Source: Lysobacterales bacterium 63-13 (GTDB lineage Bacteria; Pseudomonadota; Gammaproteobacteria; Xanthomonadales; Rhodanobacteraceae). Taken from it: a stretch of 64,000 nucleotides of DNA. A program made the position numbers and the translations under genes. The stretch's first letter is position 1, and each line of letters starts with the position of its first letter. Under the pieces are notes generated by a model. It was not told the DNA's origin and did no database searches. It saw nothing but the letters and a program-made list of their open reading frames with translations. Shown one piece after another: positions 1 to 9,003 of this stretch. The stretch is from NCBI GenBank assembly GCA_001899855.1, contig MKWR01000031.1, positions 186,001 through 250,000 of the forward strand, in the 5' to 3' direction.

Positions 1-297
1 ACCGATGTTGCGCGCGCCATTGCACCCGGGGCCCGGCACAGGATCATCGGCCTTCGTCCGGGCGAGAAGACGCATGAACTTCTCGTCAGCCAGTGGGAAG
101 CCCCCCAGACCGTGCGACGGGATGGACATCTGGTCATCTGCCCGGTTGCCGGGCGATACGATCTCCAGCAATACGTCGCGGGCACCGGCGCGCAACGCAT
201 TCCGGACGCAGGCGAATACAGTTCCGAAAGCAACGAGCGTTGGCTCGGCGTGGAGGACATCAGGGCGCTGCTGCACGAGTCGGGTTTGCCGCAATAA
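1..297 (+). CDS. nucleotide-sugar 4,6-dehydratase (PseB/CapD-like), C-terminal fragment
   Basis: The reading frame is open from the first base and ends at TAA 295-297, giving the last 98 residues of a longer protein. It reads GLRPGEKTHELLVS and ends with SSESNERWLGVEDIRALL. This matches the C-terminal tail of the short-chain dehydrogenase/reductase group of UDP-GlcNAc 4,6-dehydratases (inverting, PseB/FlaA1 type). These make UDP-4-keto-6-deoxy sugars in the cytoplasm as precursors of rare amino sugars. The NAD-binding and catalytic parts lie outside the window, so the exact substrate cannot be judged. Its position before glycosyltransferases fits sugar supply to the EPS locus. Confidence 0.75.
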   Translation, partial: TDVARAIAPGARHRIIGLRPGEKTHELLVSQWEAPQTVRRDGHLVICPVAGRYDLQQYVAGTGAQRIPDAGEYSSESNERWLGVEDIRALLHESGLPQ

Positions 298-580
298 ACG
301 ATTGGGCGACTGCCCTATCGAACTTCTGCCACGAGTAGGAACCATGCTGGATTCAATCCGAAGCGGGGCAAAGCGAGTGCCGGGTGCAGTCTGGTTGGTG
401 CGAATGAACGCGGTCATTGCGAATTCAACGCTTCATGGTACGCGCCACGCGGATGCTTCATCCCTGATTGACATGACGGTGGATGGCCAGGATCGGCAAA
501 TGCTCAACCTCTCTGCCGCAGAGTATTGCCGCGATCGATTTCAGATCTGGATGAGCTGACATGGGATCGAGCACGGGGCA
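298..580. other. 283-base spacer without a convincing gene
   Basis: No reading frame here has family features or a good ribosome binding site, and no clear hairpin with a T-run was found. It is slightly less GC-rich than its flanks (short AT-rich bits near 415-440). It separates the dehydratase from the first glycosyltransferase and may hold the promoter of the next gene, but no box pair was convincing. Confidence 0.4.
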
Positions 581-1438
581 ATGCTCGCAAGGACAGGGTC
601 GGGCGCTGTCGTGAACCCGCCCGCCGTTTCGATCATCATGCCGGCCTTCAATGCCGCGCCATTTATCGAGGAGGCGATCGACTCCGTTCTTGCGCAGACA
701 TGCAAGGACTGGGAGCTGATTGTCGTCGACGACGGCAGCACCGATGAAACGGCAGCAATCCTCGCGCGGCAGCATGACCCGCGGATCTCGGTAATACGCC
801 AGGCAAATGCGGGAGTGAGCGCGGCGCGCAATGCCGCGCTCGATGCTGCAACCGGGGAATTTGTCACGTTCATGGATTCAGATGACCGCCTGCCGGCCGA
901 GGCGCTGATGCATCGGGTCGGTTATCTGCAAGCCAACCCCGAGGTCGACATCGTCAATGGCGGCATTCGTGTCACGGAAGGTGGCGAGACGCTGCGTGCC
1001 TATGCGCCATCGACAGCGGTTACCGCCCTGCTGCCGCGCCTGGCAGCACTGGATGAGGGGTGTTTCTTCGGTCCTTTCTACATGCTGCGGCGTGCGCGAA
1101 TCGGCACCCATCGTTTCCCGCGTGGAATCACGCATTGCGAGGATCTGTGCTTTTTCCTCGAGTTGGCGGACAGCAAGGATCTGATCTACGGTGCGGTCGA
1201 GTCCGAGGTGTACGAGTACCGCAAGCATGGCGATTCAGCGATGACGAATCTGCAGGGAATCGAATCGGGCTACTTGGCGCTGATCCGGCTTGCCGCGCGC
1301 TTGCAGCAGATGACGCCTGGGCGGACGCGCGCATTGAAATTCCGCATTACCTCGATCATGGTGAAATCGTGGCTGCGCAATGCACGACCGCTGCGCGCGC
1401 TGCAAGCGGTTTTCAGGATCTGGACGGCGGCACGCTGA
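581..1438 (+). CDS. family 2 glycosyltransferase
   Basis: A 285-residue cytoplasmic GT-A glycosyltransferase. The N-terminal Rossmann-like part begins VSIIMPAFNAAPFIEEA. It has the nucleotide-binding pair in VVDDGSTDE (Asp50-Asp51) and the metal-binding DxD as MDSDD (about residues 98-102). The C-terminal half is less conserved, as usual for acceptor specificity. It probably adds one sugar to a lipid-linked repeat unit of the EPS; donor and acceptor cannot be told from sequence. The ATG at 581 has a weak ribosome binding site. A GTG at 611, just before the conserved core, is an alternative start. It is followed after 114 bases by a second glycosyltransferase. Confidence 0.85.
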   Translation: MLARTGSGAVVNPPAVSIIMPAFNAAPFIEEAIDSVLAQTCKDWELIVVDDGSTDETAAILARQHDPRISVIRQANAGVSAARNAALDAATGEFVTFMDSDDRLPAEALMHRVGYLQANPEVDIVNGGIRVTEGGETLRAYAPSTAVTALLPRLAALDEGCFFGPFYMLRRARIGTHRFPRGITHCEDLCFFLELADSKDLIYGAVESEVYEYRKHGDSAMTNLQGIESGYLALIRLAARLQQMTPGRTRALKFRITSIMVKSWLRNARPLRALQAVFRIWTAAR

Positions 1439-1552
1439 TGCACGGGGATCGACCATGAATTCCGGAACTTGCCGCAGTCCGCGTTGCCAGGCCGGGGATG
1501 CTGGTGCATCCGCTCGTGCCGCATTGCGGAACATGCAGGAAGCAGCCCGGTA

Positions 1553-2626
1553 ATGCGTGTGCTGATGCTTCCGCGCTACGACTCTCTGGGTGCGAGCAGT
1601 CGCCTGCGAATGCTGCAATACATTCCTGCGCTCGAAGCGGCGGGTATCCATGTCGACGCGGCACCCTTGCTGGACGATGGCTATGTCAGCGATCTCTATT
1701 CCGGCAGGGTTTCACCCGCAAAGGTCTTGCGCGCCTACGTTCGTCGCCTCCGGCTTCTTTGGACGGGCAGAAGCCATGACCTCATCTGGTTGGAGAAGGA
1801 GCTCTTTCCGTGGCTGCCTGCGTGGCTTGAACGGTTTCTCCTGCCGGGACGGACGCCGCTGGTCGTGGATTATGACGATGCCGTATTCCATCGCTACGAT
1901 CAGCATCGGCTCGCGCTGGTTCGCTGGTTGCTGGGGCGGAAAATCGACCGTGTCATGCGCCGTGCCGACATGGTGATCGTCGGCAATGATTATCTTGCCG
2001 AGCGTGCCCGTGCTGCCGGTGCGGCACAGGTCGAGTGGCTGCCAACGGTTGTGGACCTGCAGCGGTATCCGCCACGCGCAATCAAGGAAACAGCAGACGA
2101 CGTGGTCATCGGCTGGATCGGCTCGCCGGCCACCGCGCACTATCTGCATCTCGTGGCTGCGGCGATCGCTGCGGTGGCTTCGCGCCACGCGATCCGCTGC
2201 GTCGCCATCGGTGCGCGTCCCGATCAGGTTTCCGGCACGCCATTCGAGGCGTGGCCGTGGAGTGAATCGGATGAGGTCTCGATGCTGTATCGCATCGACA
2301 TCGGCATCATGCCGCTGCCGGATGCGCCGTGGGAAAAGGGCAAGTGTGGCTACAAGCTGATCCAGTACATGGCCTGCGGCCTGCCGGTCGTGGCATCACC
2401 CGTCGGCGTCAACACGCAGATAGTGCAACAGGGCGAAACCGGTGAGCTGGCCAGGAGCACGGCCGAGTGGACGCAGGCGATCGAGCGCCTGGTGACGGAT
2501 GTCGAACGCCGCAGGCGAATGGGAGAAGCGGGTCGGCAGCGTGTGCAGCGGGATTACTCGTTGCAGGCACAAGCACATCGTCTCGTCGGCTTGTTGCGGC
2601 AGGCAGCGCCAAGGGCAGAAAGCTGA
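1553..2626 (+). CDS. GT-B glycosyltransferase (family 1/4 type)
   Basis: A 357-residue protein starting MRVLMLPRYDSLGASSRL. The ATG at 1553 is preferred over upstream in-frame starts because AGGAAG lies 9 bases before it. The C-terminal domain has the nucleotide-sugar binding pattern of GT-B enzymes (GYKLIQYMACGLPVVASPVG, the usual E replaced by the K..L..Y variant of this subgroup). The N-terminal domain carries the acceptor loop with DYDDAVFHRYD. It probably extends the EPS repeat unit. Its TGA overlaps the ATG of the next gene (TGATG), so the two are translationally coupled. Substrate unknown. Confidence 0.82.
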   Translation: MRVLMLPRYDSLGASSRLRMLQYIPALEAAGIHVDAAPLLDDGYVSDLYSGRVSPAKVLRAYVRRLRLLWTGRSHDLIWLEKELFPWLPAWLERFLLPGRTPLVVDYDDAVFHRYDQHRLALVRWLLGRKIDRVMRRADMVIVGNDYLAERARAAGAAQVEWLPTVVDLQRYPPRAIKETADDVVIGWIGSPATAHYLHLVAAAIAAVASRHAIRCVAIGARPDQVSGTPFEAWPWSESDEVSMLYRIDIGIMPLPDAPWEKGKCGYKLIQYMACGLPVVASPVGVNTQIVQQGETGELARSTAEWTQAIERLVTDVERRRRMGEAGRQRVQRDYSLQAQAHRLVGLLRQAAPRAES

Positions 2627-4575
2627 TGTGCGGATTTGCCGGATTCCTGAGCCGCCACAAGCATCCAGGTGATGCGCAGGCCATCGCCACTTCGATGGCT
2701 GCGAGGATTGTCCACCGGGGGCCGGACGATCATGGTGCCTGGGTTGATTCGGAAAGTGGCATCGCGATGTCCCATCGTCGCCTCGCCGTTGTCGACCTGA
2801 GTGCAGCCGGTCACCAGCCGATGCTGTCGGCCAGCGGACGTTGGGTCCTGGTCTACAACGGCGAGATCTACAACCATCTGGAATTGCGCGCGCAACTCGA
2901 TGCCGAGGGAGCGGTGCGGCCGTGGCGTGGGCACTCCGACACCGAGACCTTGTTGGCGGCAGTGGATGAGTGGGGCGTCGTTGAATCCCTGAAGCGCAGT
3001 GTCGGCATGTTTGCCTTTGCCTTGTGGGATCGCCGTGAACGCGAATTGTGGCTGGCACGCGATCGCATCGGCGAAAAGCCGTTGTACTACGGCTGGCAGG
3101 GCGAGAGCTTCCTTTTCGGATCCGAACTCACGGCATTGCGCGCGCATCCGGCGTTCGATGCGAAGGTGGATCGGGGCGCGCTGGCCTTGCTGCTGCGTCA
3201 CAACCATGTGCCAGGCCCGTGGTCGATCTTTGCCGGAATCCGCAAATTGCCGCCCGGCAGCGTGCTGAAGATCAGTGCCAACAAACCGGACGCTGCACCG
3301 CTGTCGTGGTGGTCGCTGGCGGAACTGGCCGAACGAAGCGTGGCCAATCCGTTCGCGGGCAGCGAAGAGGAAGCCACGGATGTGCTGGAGCGACTCCTCG
3401 GCAACTCCGTGCGCGGGCAGATGGCGGCCGATGTTCCGCTTGGGGCCTTGCTTTCTGGCGGGATCGATTCATCGCTGGTCACGGCGTTGATGCAAGCCAA
3501 CAGTGCGCGGCCGATCCGCACGTTCAGTATCGGCTTTGCGGAGAAGGATCATGACGAGGCGCAGCATGCACGTGCGATTGCTGCACATCTCGGCACCGAA
3601 CACAGCGAATTCCGACTTGCTGCAAGTGATGCGCTTGAGTTGATCCCGCGACTTGCACAAATCTACGACGAGCCTTTCGCCGATGCCTCGCAATTGCCGA
3701 CCTGCCTGGTCATGCAGCAGGCGCGTCGGCATGTAACAGTCGCGCTTTCCGGTGATGCGGGCGACGAGTTTTTCGGTGGATACAATCGGTATGTGTTCGG
3801 CCCGGGACTCTGGAAGCGCGTGGCGTGGATGCCTTCGTTCGTCCGCAGGGGATTGGGTGCCGGATTGGCGGCGATGCCAGTGCCTGCCATCAATCGTGCT
3901 TTCGGCCGGATCGCCGGCAAGGCAGGCATCGCATTGCCGGGCGAAAAACTGCACAAGCTCGGGCGTTGCCTGCGCGATGCATCCAGTCTGGACGATCTGT
4001 ATGTCGGGCTGGTTTCCGGATGGCGGGATGTGGAGAACATGGTGGTCGACGGATTCATCCCGCCAAACCTGCTCGATTCCCGCGAGACATGGCCGAGGCT
4101 GTCCGATCCGGTAGCGAGGATGATGGCGCTGGACAGCCTGGGCTATCTTCCGGATGACATCCTGGTGAAAGTGGATCGAGCCTCGATGGCGGTTTCCCTT
4201 GAGACGCGCGCTCCGTTCCTCGATCGCGATGTGATGGCATTTGCATGGTCATTGCCAATGTCGATGAAACTCCGCGACGGGCGCGGCAAGTGGTTGCTGC
4301 GCCGCTTGCTTGATCGCCATGTCCCGCGAGACCTGCTCGATCGCCCGAAGGCGGGATTCGCCATTCCGCTGGATGCCTGGCTGCGCGGACCCTTGCGAGA
4401 ATGGGCCGAGAGCATGCTGGAAGAAGGCCGCTTGCGCCGCGAGGGTTATTTCGATCCGAAACCGATCCGCGCGGCATGGGCGCAGCATGTGCGTGGCCGG
4501 GCCAGTTCGGGACACCGGCTTTGGTCGGTGTTGATGTTCCAGGCATGGTTGCAGCAACAAGGAGGTAGTGCCTGA
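2626..4575 (+). CDS. asnB: glutamine-hydrolysing asparagine synthetase-type amidotransferase
   Basis: A 649-residue class II amidotransferase. It starts MCGFAGF, and Cys2 is the N-terminal nucleophile exposed after Met removal, which fixes the start. The N-terminal Ntn-hydrolase domain (about 1-200) releases ammonia from glutamine. The C-terminal synthetase domain has the PP-loop SGGIDSS (about 277-283), which binds ATP. AsnB paralogues inside polysaccharide loci are known to amidate sugar carboxylates or make asparagine. The position between glycosyltransferases argues for a sugar-modifying role (exosortase-type EPS loci carry a similar amidotransferase), but ordinary asparagine synthesis is not excluded. 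It overlaps the upstream stop as TGATG. Confidence 0.88.
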   Translation: MCGFAGFLSRHKHPGDAQAIATSMAARIVHRGPDDHGAWVDSESGIAMSHRRLAVVDLSAAGHQPMLSASGRWVLVYNGEIYNHLELRAQLDAEGAVRPWRGHSDTETLLAAVDEWGVVESLKRSVGMFAFALWDRRERELWLARDRIGEKPLYYGWQGESFLFGSELTALRAHPAFDAKVDRGALALLLRHNHVPGPWSIFAGIRKLPPGSVLKISANKPDAAPLSWWSLAELAERSVANPFAGSEEEATDVLERLLGNSVRGQMAADVPLGALLSGGIDSSLVTALMQANSARPIRTFSIGFAEKDHDEAQHARAIAAHLGTEHSEFRLAASDALELIPRLAQIYDEPFADASQLPTCLVMQQARRHVTVALSGDAGDEFFGGYNRYVFGPGLWKRVAWMPSFVRRGLGAGLAAMPVPAINRAFGRIAGKAGIALPGEKLHKLGRCLRDASSLDDLYVGLVSGWRDVENMVVDGFIPPNLLDSRETWPRLSDPVARMMALDSLGYLPDDILVKVDRASMAVSLETRAPFLDRDVMAFAWSLPMSMKLRDGRGKWLLRRLLDRHVPRDLLDRPKAGFAIPLDAWLRGPLREWAESMLEEGRLRREGYFDPKPIRAAWAQHVRGRASSGHRLWSVLMFQAWLQQQGGSA

Positions 4576-5615
4576 TGTGGCCGTTCTGGCTCATGTTCCT
4601 GATCCCGGCTTGGGCCGTGCTCACGCCGGGGCGCTTGCCGGCGCGCCAGGCCTGGGTTGCATGGTTGGCGGTGGGCATCGTCTTTTCGGTGATGATGGGT
4701 TTGCGTCATGCCGTAGGCGGCGACTGGTCGAACTACCTTCCGCATTTCAATGCAACCGCGCAGCGGACATTGCTCGATGTCCTCGGTCGCGGCGATCCCG
4801 GCTACTACGGCGTGAACTGGCTGGTGGCTCAAGCCGGCGGCAGCATCTACACCGTCAACCTGATCTGCGCGTCATTGATGATGTGGGGCACGGTCGTGTT
4901 TTGCCGCGCACAGCCAAACCCGTGGCTGGCTCTGCTGGCTGCGGTGCCCTACATGCTCATCGTGGTGGGCATGGGTTACACGAGACAGGCGGTTGCGCTT
5001 GGCTTTGCCTTGCTAGGGCTTTCCGCATTGGGCAATGGGCGAGTGCGCGCGTTTGTGTTCTGGGTGGCGATCGGCGCGACGTTTCACAAGTCGGCCGTCC
5101 TGCTGCTGCCGATCGCGGCATTGGCGGCCACTCGAAATCGCCTTCTGATCACGGCTCTGGTCGCCCTGACCACGGGTCTCTTGTATTACTTGTTGCTGGC
5201 GGACAGCGCCGAGGCCTTGTGGGAAAACTACGTCGAGGCTGATTACCAGTCCCAGGGCGGCTTGATCCGGGTGCTGATGAATGTAGTGCCGGCGATCTTG
5301 CTGCTCTTGTATCGAAAGCGCCTTGCCCCGGACATGAACGAACGCAGGCTCTGGGTATGGATTTCGCTTTTTTCCCTGGCCTGCCTGCCGCTGGTGGGCC
5401 TGGCTTCGACGGCGGTCGATCGCGTTGCCCTGTATTTCATTCCATTGCAGTTGTTCGTTTTTTCCAGATTGCCACGACTGGCGGCGAATTCGCGTTCCCG
5501 CACGGCGGTGGTATTGGTGGTGATTGCGTACTATGGCGCCGTCCAGTTCGTATGGCTGAACTACGCGACGTTCGCCCGCTATTGGACACCCTATCAATTC
5601 ATGCCAATGGGATGA
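4575..5615 (+). CDS. EpsG family polysaccharide polymerase/membrane protein
   Basis: A 346-residue protein with about ten predicted membrane helices. It carries the EpsG-family signature GLRHAVGGDWSNYLPHF near residues 41-57 (R..vG.Dw.nY). EpsG proteins are inner-membrane proteins thought to polymerise lipid-linked EPS repeat units, like Wzy. The start is supported by GGAGG at 4561 and by a TGATG overlap with the amidotransferase stop. A second, unrelated polymerase/ligase-like protein is encoded at 14973, so which of the two polymerises the main chain is open. Confidence 0.8.
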   Translation: MWPFWLMFLIPAWAVLTPGRLPARQAWVAWLAVGIVFSVMMGLRHAVGGDWSNYLPHFNATAQRTLLDVLGRGDPGYYGVNWLVAQAGGSIYTVNLICASLMMWGTVVFCRAQPNPWLALLAAVPYMLIVVGMGYTRQAVALGFALLGLSALGNGRVRAFVFWVAIGATFHKSAVLLLPIAALAATRNRLLITALVALTTGLLYYLLLADSAEALWENYVEADYQSQGGLIRVLMNVVPAILLLLYRKRLAPDMNERRLWVWISLFSLACLPLVGLASTAVDRVALYFIPLQLFVFSRLPRLAANSRSRTAVVLVVIAYYGAVQFVWLNYATFARYWTPYQFMPMG

Positions 5616-5767
5616 GCAGGTTGACGAGCCGGTCCTGTCCTCATGGTCTTTCGCCGGGCGCGGACTCCCGCGCGGCAAGAAGCTTGCGACCCGCGTATCC
5701 ACAGGTACTTGGCCTGGCCCATGCCGGATGCGGGGATCCCTCGCGCCAAGATTGTCAGGATTGACGC

Positions 5768-6928
5768 ATGAAGGTTGTCCTCTTCGCCAACACCGAGTGG
5801 TATCTGTACAACTTTCGTCGATCGTTGGCGCTGGCCTTGCGCGAGGCGGGGCACGAGCTGCTGCTGATCTCGCCGCCCGGCCCGTATGGCGAACGCTTGC
5901 GCGCGCTTGGCTTTCGCTGGGAGCCGTTGCCGATGCAGCGACGCAGCCTGAATCCGCTGCGCGAAGTGCGCCTGTTGTGGCATCTGTGGCGATTGTTTCG
6001 GCGCGAGCAGCCGGTCCTGGTGCATGGCTTCACCATCAAGTGCGCGGTGTATGGGTCGCTGGCTGCGCGCATCGCCAAGGTGCCGGCGCGGATCAATGCC
6101 GTGGCCGGCATGGGTTATGTGTTCACCAGCGAGGATCCACGGGCGCGCCTGCTGCGGCCCGTCGTCCGCGGCTTGCTCAAGCTCGCCCTGGGTGGGCGCG
6201 ATGCGCGGCTGATCCTGCAGAATCCGGATGATGTGGCAATGTTCCAGCGGGCGGCGCTGGTCAAGGCGGACCGCGTGCGACTGATTGCTGGCTCGGGTGT
6301 GGATTGCGCGCGATTTGCCGCGCGGGCCGGGCGGCGGGACGACGCGGGCTTGCCGCGCGTCCTGCTTGCCGCACGCATGTTGTGGGACAAGGGTATCGCC
6401 GAGTTTGTCGAAGCCGCACGCCGGTTGCGCGCGCAGGGCAGGGCGATCGAGTTTGTGCTTGCTGGCGATCCGGATCCCGGCAATCCGGCCGCGGTGCCCG
6501 AGGCGACGCTGCAAGGCTGGGTCGAGGAAGGCCTGCTGCAATGGCTCGGACATGTCGAGGACATGCCGGCATTGTTCGCCAGCGTCGACATCCTCGTCTT
6601 GCCGAGTTATCGCGAAGGCCTGCCGAAAGGCTTGATCGAGGCGGCCGCCTGCGCCTTGCCCCTGGTCACCACCAATGTGCCGGGTTGTCGCGAGGTGGTG
6701 ACGGATGGCGTTGATGGCCTGCTGGTGCCGGTTCGTGATGCGCCCGCGCTGGCGCGTGCCATCGCCCGCCTGCTCGACGATGCCGACCTCGCCCGCGCCC
6801 TCGGCCATGCGGCACGCGAAAAAGCGCTGCTCCAGTTCGACGAAGGCATCGTCATCGAGCGCACCCTGGCGGTTTACTCCGAGCTGGGCTTGCAGCACGC
6901 CAGGGCCGCGGCGCAAGCAGGCCCATGA
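5768..6928 (+). CDS. family 4 glycosyltransferase (GT-B)
   Basis: A 386-residue GT-B enzyme beginning MKVVLFANTEWYLYNFRRSL, similar in layout to the PglA/WbnK-like transferases that act on undecaprenyl-linked sugars. The acceptor domain contains HGFTIKCAVYGSLAAR. The donor domain has the glycosyltransferase-1 core with SYREGLPKGLIEAAACALP, in which the E of the EGLPKGLIEA motif contacts the donor phosphate/ribose. It acts at the cytoplasmic face of the inner membrane. A 152-base gap with no visible hairpin precedes it. Its stop overlaps the next start as ATGA. Confidence 0.86.
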   Translation: MKVVLFANTEWYLYNFRRSLALALREAGHELLLISPPGPYGERLRALGFRWEPLPMQRRSLNPLREVRLLWHLWRLFRREQPVLVHGFTIKCAVYGSLAARIAKVPARINAVAGMGYVFTSEDPRARLLRPVVRGLLKLALGGRDARLILQNPDDVAMFQRAALVKADRVRLIAGSGVDCARFAARAGRRDDAGLPRVLLAARMLWDKGIAEFVEAARRLRAQGRAIEFVLAGDPDPGNPAAVPEATLQGWVEEGLLQWLGHVEDMPALFASVDILVLPSYREGLPKGLIEAAACALPLVTTNVPGCREVVTDGVDGLLVPVRDAPALARAIARLLDDADLARALGHAAREKALLQFDEGIVIERTLAVYSELGLQHARAAAQAGP

Positions 6929-7353
6929 GGCCATCGCGCGAGCGCGGCAAGTGGGGGCGTGCGCTGGCCTTGGTCGCGCTGGTTGCGCTGGTCGTGGTCG
7001 CGATGACGCTTTCCTCGCAGGCGATGGCGGAGCTGCGGCGGGCCATGCCCATGCTCAGTCGTGCCATGAGCTGGCTGGAAGGCTTCGATACGCCATTCGA
7101 CCTCGATCATGTCGCCTTCTTCATGTTGATCGCCTGCCTGGCGCGCTTGTTGCTGCGCGTGCGCTGGTGGTGGATTTTCCTGGCCATCGCGGCGTTGGCC
7201 GCAGGCACGGAATTTCTGCAGTTTTGGGTGGATGGGCGAACACCGAAACTGCTGGATGCCCGCGATGACCTGATCGGCGGCGTGCTTGGCTTGCTCCTGG
7301 GTGCCGCGTTGCGTGCGGCGAGGCGCTTGTTGCGCCGTGGGCGCGATCGTTAG
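6925..7353 (+). CDS. VanZ family membrane protein
   Basis: A 142-residue protein with four predicted membrane helices. It shows the VanZ-family signature DHVAFF in the first half and TEFLQFW...D.RDDLIGGVLG in the second. Although named after the teicoplanin-resistance accessory protein, VanZ-like proteins are common in EPS loci of Proteobacteria, where their role is not established. It overlaps the preceding glycosyltransferase by 4 bases (ATGA), so it belongs to the EPS operon. Nothing here suggests glycopeptide resistance. Confidence 0.82.
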   Translation: MRPSRERGKWGRALALVALVALVVVAMTLSSQAMAELRRAMPMLSRAMSWLEGFDTPFDLDHVAFFMLIACLARLLLRVRWWWIFLAIAALAAGTEFLQFWVDGRTPKLLDARDDLIGGVLGLLLGAALRAARRLLRRGRDR

Positions 7354-7440
7354 CGGCGGGGAATGCCTGCCTCGTTGTGCCGGGCAATCCGCTTGATTTG
7401 CTAAGCTGCATTCCCGCCAAACGGTCAACTTGGCCAGCGA

Positions 7441-8238
7441 ATGATCGATCTGCATTGCCACATGTTGCCCGGCATCGATGACGGTGCCGTCGATCTGGAA
7501 ATGTCGCTGCGCATGGCACGCATGGCGGTAGCCGATGGCGTGCACACGCTGGCATGTACGCCGCACATCTATCCGGGGTTGTACGAGAACACCGCCACGG
7601 GAATTCGCGCGGCGGTGGACAGTCTGCAGGCGCGGCTCGATGCGCGAGGCATCAAGTTGCGCCTGCTCGTCGGTGCGGATGTGCATCTGCAACCGGGATT
7701 GTCCCAATCAATACGCGGCGGGCGCGTTCCCACCCTCGCGGGTTCGCGCTACCTGCTGCTTGAGCCGCCGCACCATGTGGCACCACCGCGATTCGAGGAA
7801 TCGGTTTTCGATTTGATGGCGGCGGGGTATGTCCCGGTCATCACCCATCCCGAACGCCTGACCTGGATCGAAGACCACTATCCGACATTCACCCGCCTGG
7901 TCGAACGCGGTGTGTGGATGCAGCTGACCGCCGCCAGCGTTGCCGGCAAGTTCGGGCGCCGGCCGCGCTACTGGTCGCACCGCATGCTCGATGAGGGTTG
8001 TGTGCATATCCTTGCCAGCGACGCGCATCATCCCGAGCGTCGGCCGACCATCCTTTCCGAGGGGCGTGATGCAGCCGCCTTGCGGGTCGGTGAAATCGAG
8101 GCGAACCATCTCGTGCTGACACGGCCGCAGGGCATTGTAGAAAACGCGGCCCCTGGAGATCTGCCACCATTACCCCACGGCAAGATGTTGCCAAAGGCTG
8201 GCGGAGGTTTCTGGAAGCGCCTCATTGGGGCACAATAG
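7441..8238 (+). CDS. CpsB/CapC/YwqE-type PHP-fold tyrosine-protein phosphatase
   Basis: A 265-residue PHP-domain metallophosphatase. The metal-binding motif HCHMLPGIDDGA lies at residues 5-16. Further histidines and aspartates are seen in TPHIYP, THPER and SDAHHPERRP, in the order usual for CpsB/YwqE enzymes. These remove phosphate from the C-terminal tyrosines of bacterial tyrosine kinases and so control EPS chain length and export. The cognate kinase is encoded two genes downstream. No low-molecular-weight (Wzb-type) phosphatase is seen. An 87-base gap precedes the gene. Confidence 0.9.
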   Translation: MIDLHCHMLPGIDDGAVDLEMSLRMARMAVADGVHTLACTPHIYPGLYENTATGIRAAVDSLQARLDARGIKLRLLVGADVHLQPGLSQSIRGGRVPTLAGSRYLLLEPPHHVAPPRFEESVFDLMAAGYVPVITHPERLTWIEDHYPTFTRLVERGVWMQLTAASVAGKFGRRPRYWSHRMLDEGCVHILASDAHHPERRPTILSEGRDAAALRVGEIEANHLVLTRPQGIVENAAPGDLPPLPHGKMLPKAGGGFWKRLIGAQ

Positions 8239-8250
8239 ATCCTCAATCGC

Positions 8251-8967
8251 ATGGGCATGAAGATGAGCGGCTTGGTGTTTCGAGTCCTGGGGGCCTTCCT
8301 GCTGACACTGGTCCTGAATGGATGCGGGTCAGGACCGTCCGTGCGCAGCGCGCCATCCGGCGGCGGCTTGCCGCCATCCGATACCACGAGTGCCAGTGGC
8401 GTTTACCACGGCACCACCGACTATCGCCTCGGTGCCCAGGATGTCCTCGAGATCACGGTTTTCGGCGTGCCGGACCTGAGCCGCACGGCGCGCATCAATT
8501 CCGACGGACAGATTTCGCTGCCGCTGATCGGCGGCATCCAGGCCGGCGGGCGCACGATTCCTGAACTGGAAAAGGATATTGCCGCGAGTCTTTCCAGGAC
8601 CTATCTGCAGAATCCGCAGGTGACCATTTTCGTCAAGGAGTACGCCAGCCAGCGCATCACCCTGGAAGGCTCCTTCAGGAGGCCGGGCATCTATCCGTTG
8701 ACAGGCAAGACCACCTTGCTGCAAGCCATGGCCATCGGTGGCGGATTCGACGAGCTGGCCGAGCAGGGCAGCGTCGTGGTTTTTCGCCAGGTGGACGGAA
8801 AGAAGATGGCCGCGGTCTTTGACGTTCGCGAGATCAGAAAGGGCAACGCCGAAGATCCACAGGTGTTTGGTGACGATATCGTGGTCATCACCGATGCGGC
8901 GGGCAAATCGGCTTTCCAGAAACTGCTCAAGTCCTTGCCGCTGGTTGGATTGTTTTTCCTGCTCTAG
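8251..8967 (+). CDS. polysaccharide export outer-membrane lipoprotein (Wza/GumB-like)
   Basis: A 238-residue protein with a lipoprotein signal: basic N-terminus, hydrophobic stretch and lipobox VLNGC with the lipidated Cys near residue 25. The polysaccharide-export (poly_export) domain follows, beginning DYRLGAQDVLEITVFG. An SLBB-like segment contains TLEGSFRRPGIYPL. Such proteins form the outer-membrane channel for EPS. It is shorter than E. coli Wza, which has about 380 residues and two SLBB domains, and resembles GumB-type short forms. ATG codons at 8251, 8257 and 8263 are all possible starts; none has a strong ribosome binding site. Confidence 0.9.
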   Translation: MGMKMSGLVFRVLGAFLLTLVLNGCGSGPSVRSAPSGGGLPPSDTTSASGVYHGTTDYRLGAQDVLEITVFGVPDLSRTARINSDGQISLPLIGGIQAGGRTIPELEKDIAASLSRTYLQNPQVTIFVKEYASQRITLEGSFRRPGIYPLTGKTTLLQAMAIGGGFDELAEQGSVVVFRQVDGKKMAAVFDVREIRKGNAEDPQVFGDDIVVITDAAGKSAFQKLLKSLPLVGLFFLL

Positions 8968-9003
8968 CGTTCAGGCCCGAAGACTCAAGGAAACCGGATT
9001 CCG

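Noticed and set aside
6925-7353. Glycopeptide resistance from VanZ and VanX homologues
   Set aside because: No vanH/vanA ligase or vanRS genes; the VanZ gene is in an EPS operon and the VanX-type gene in a murein-peptide locus of a Gram-negative genome.
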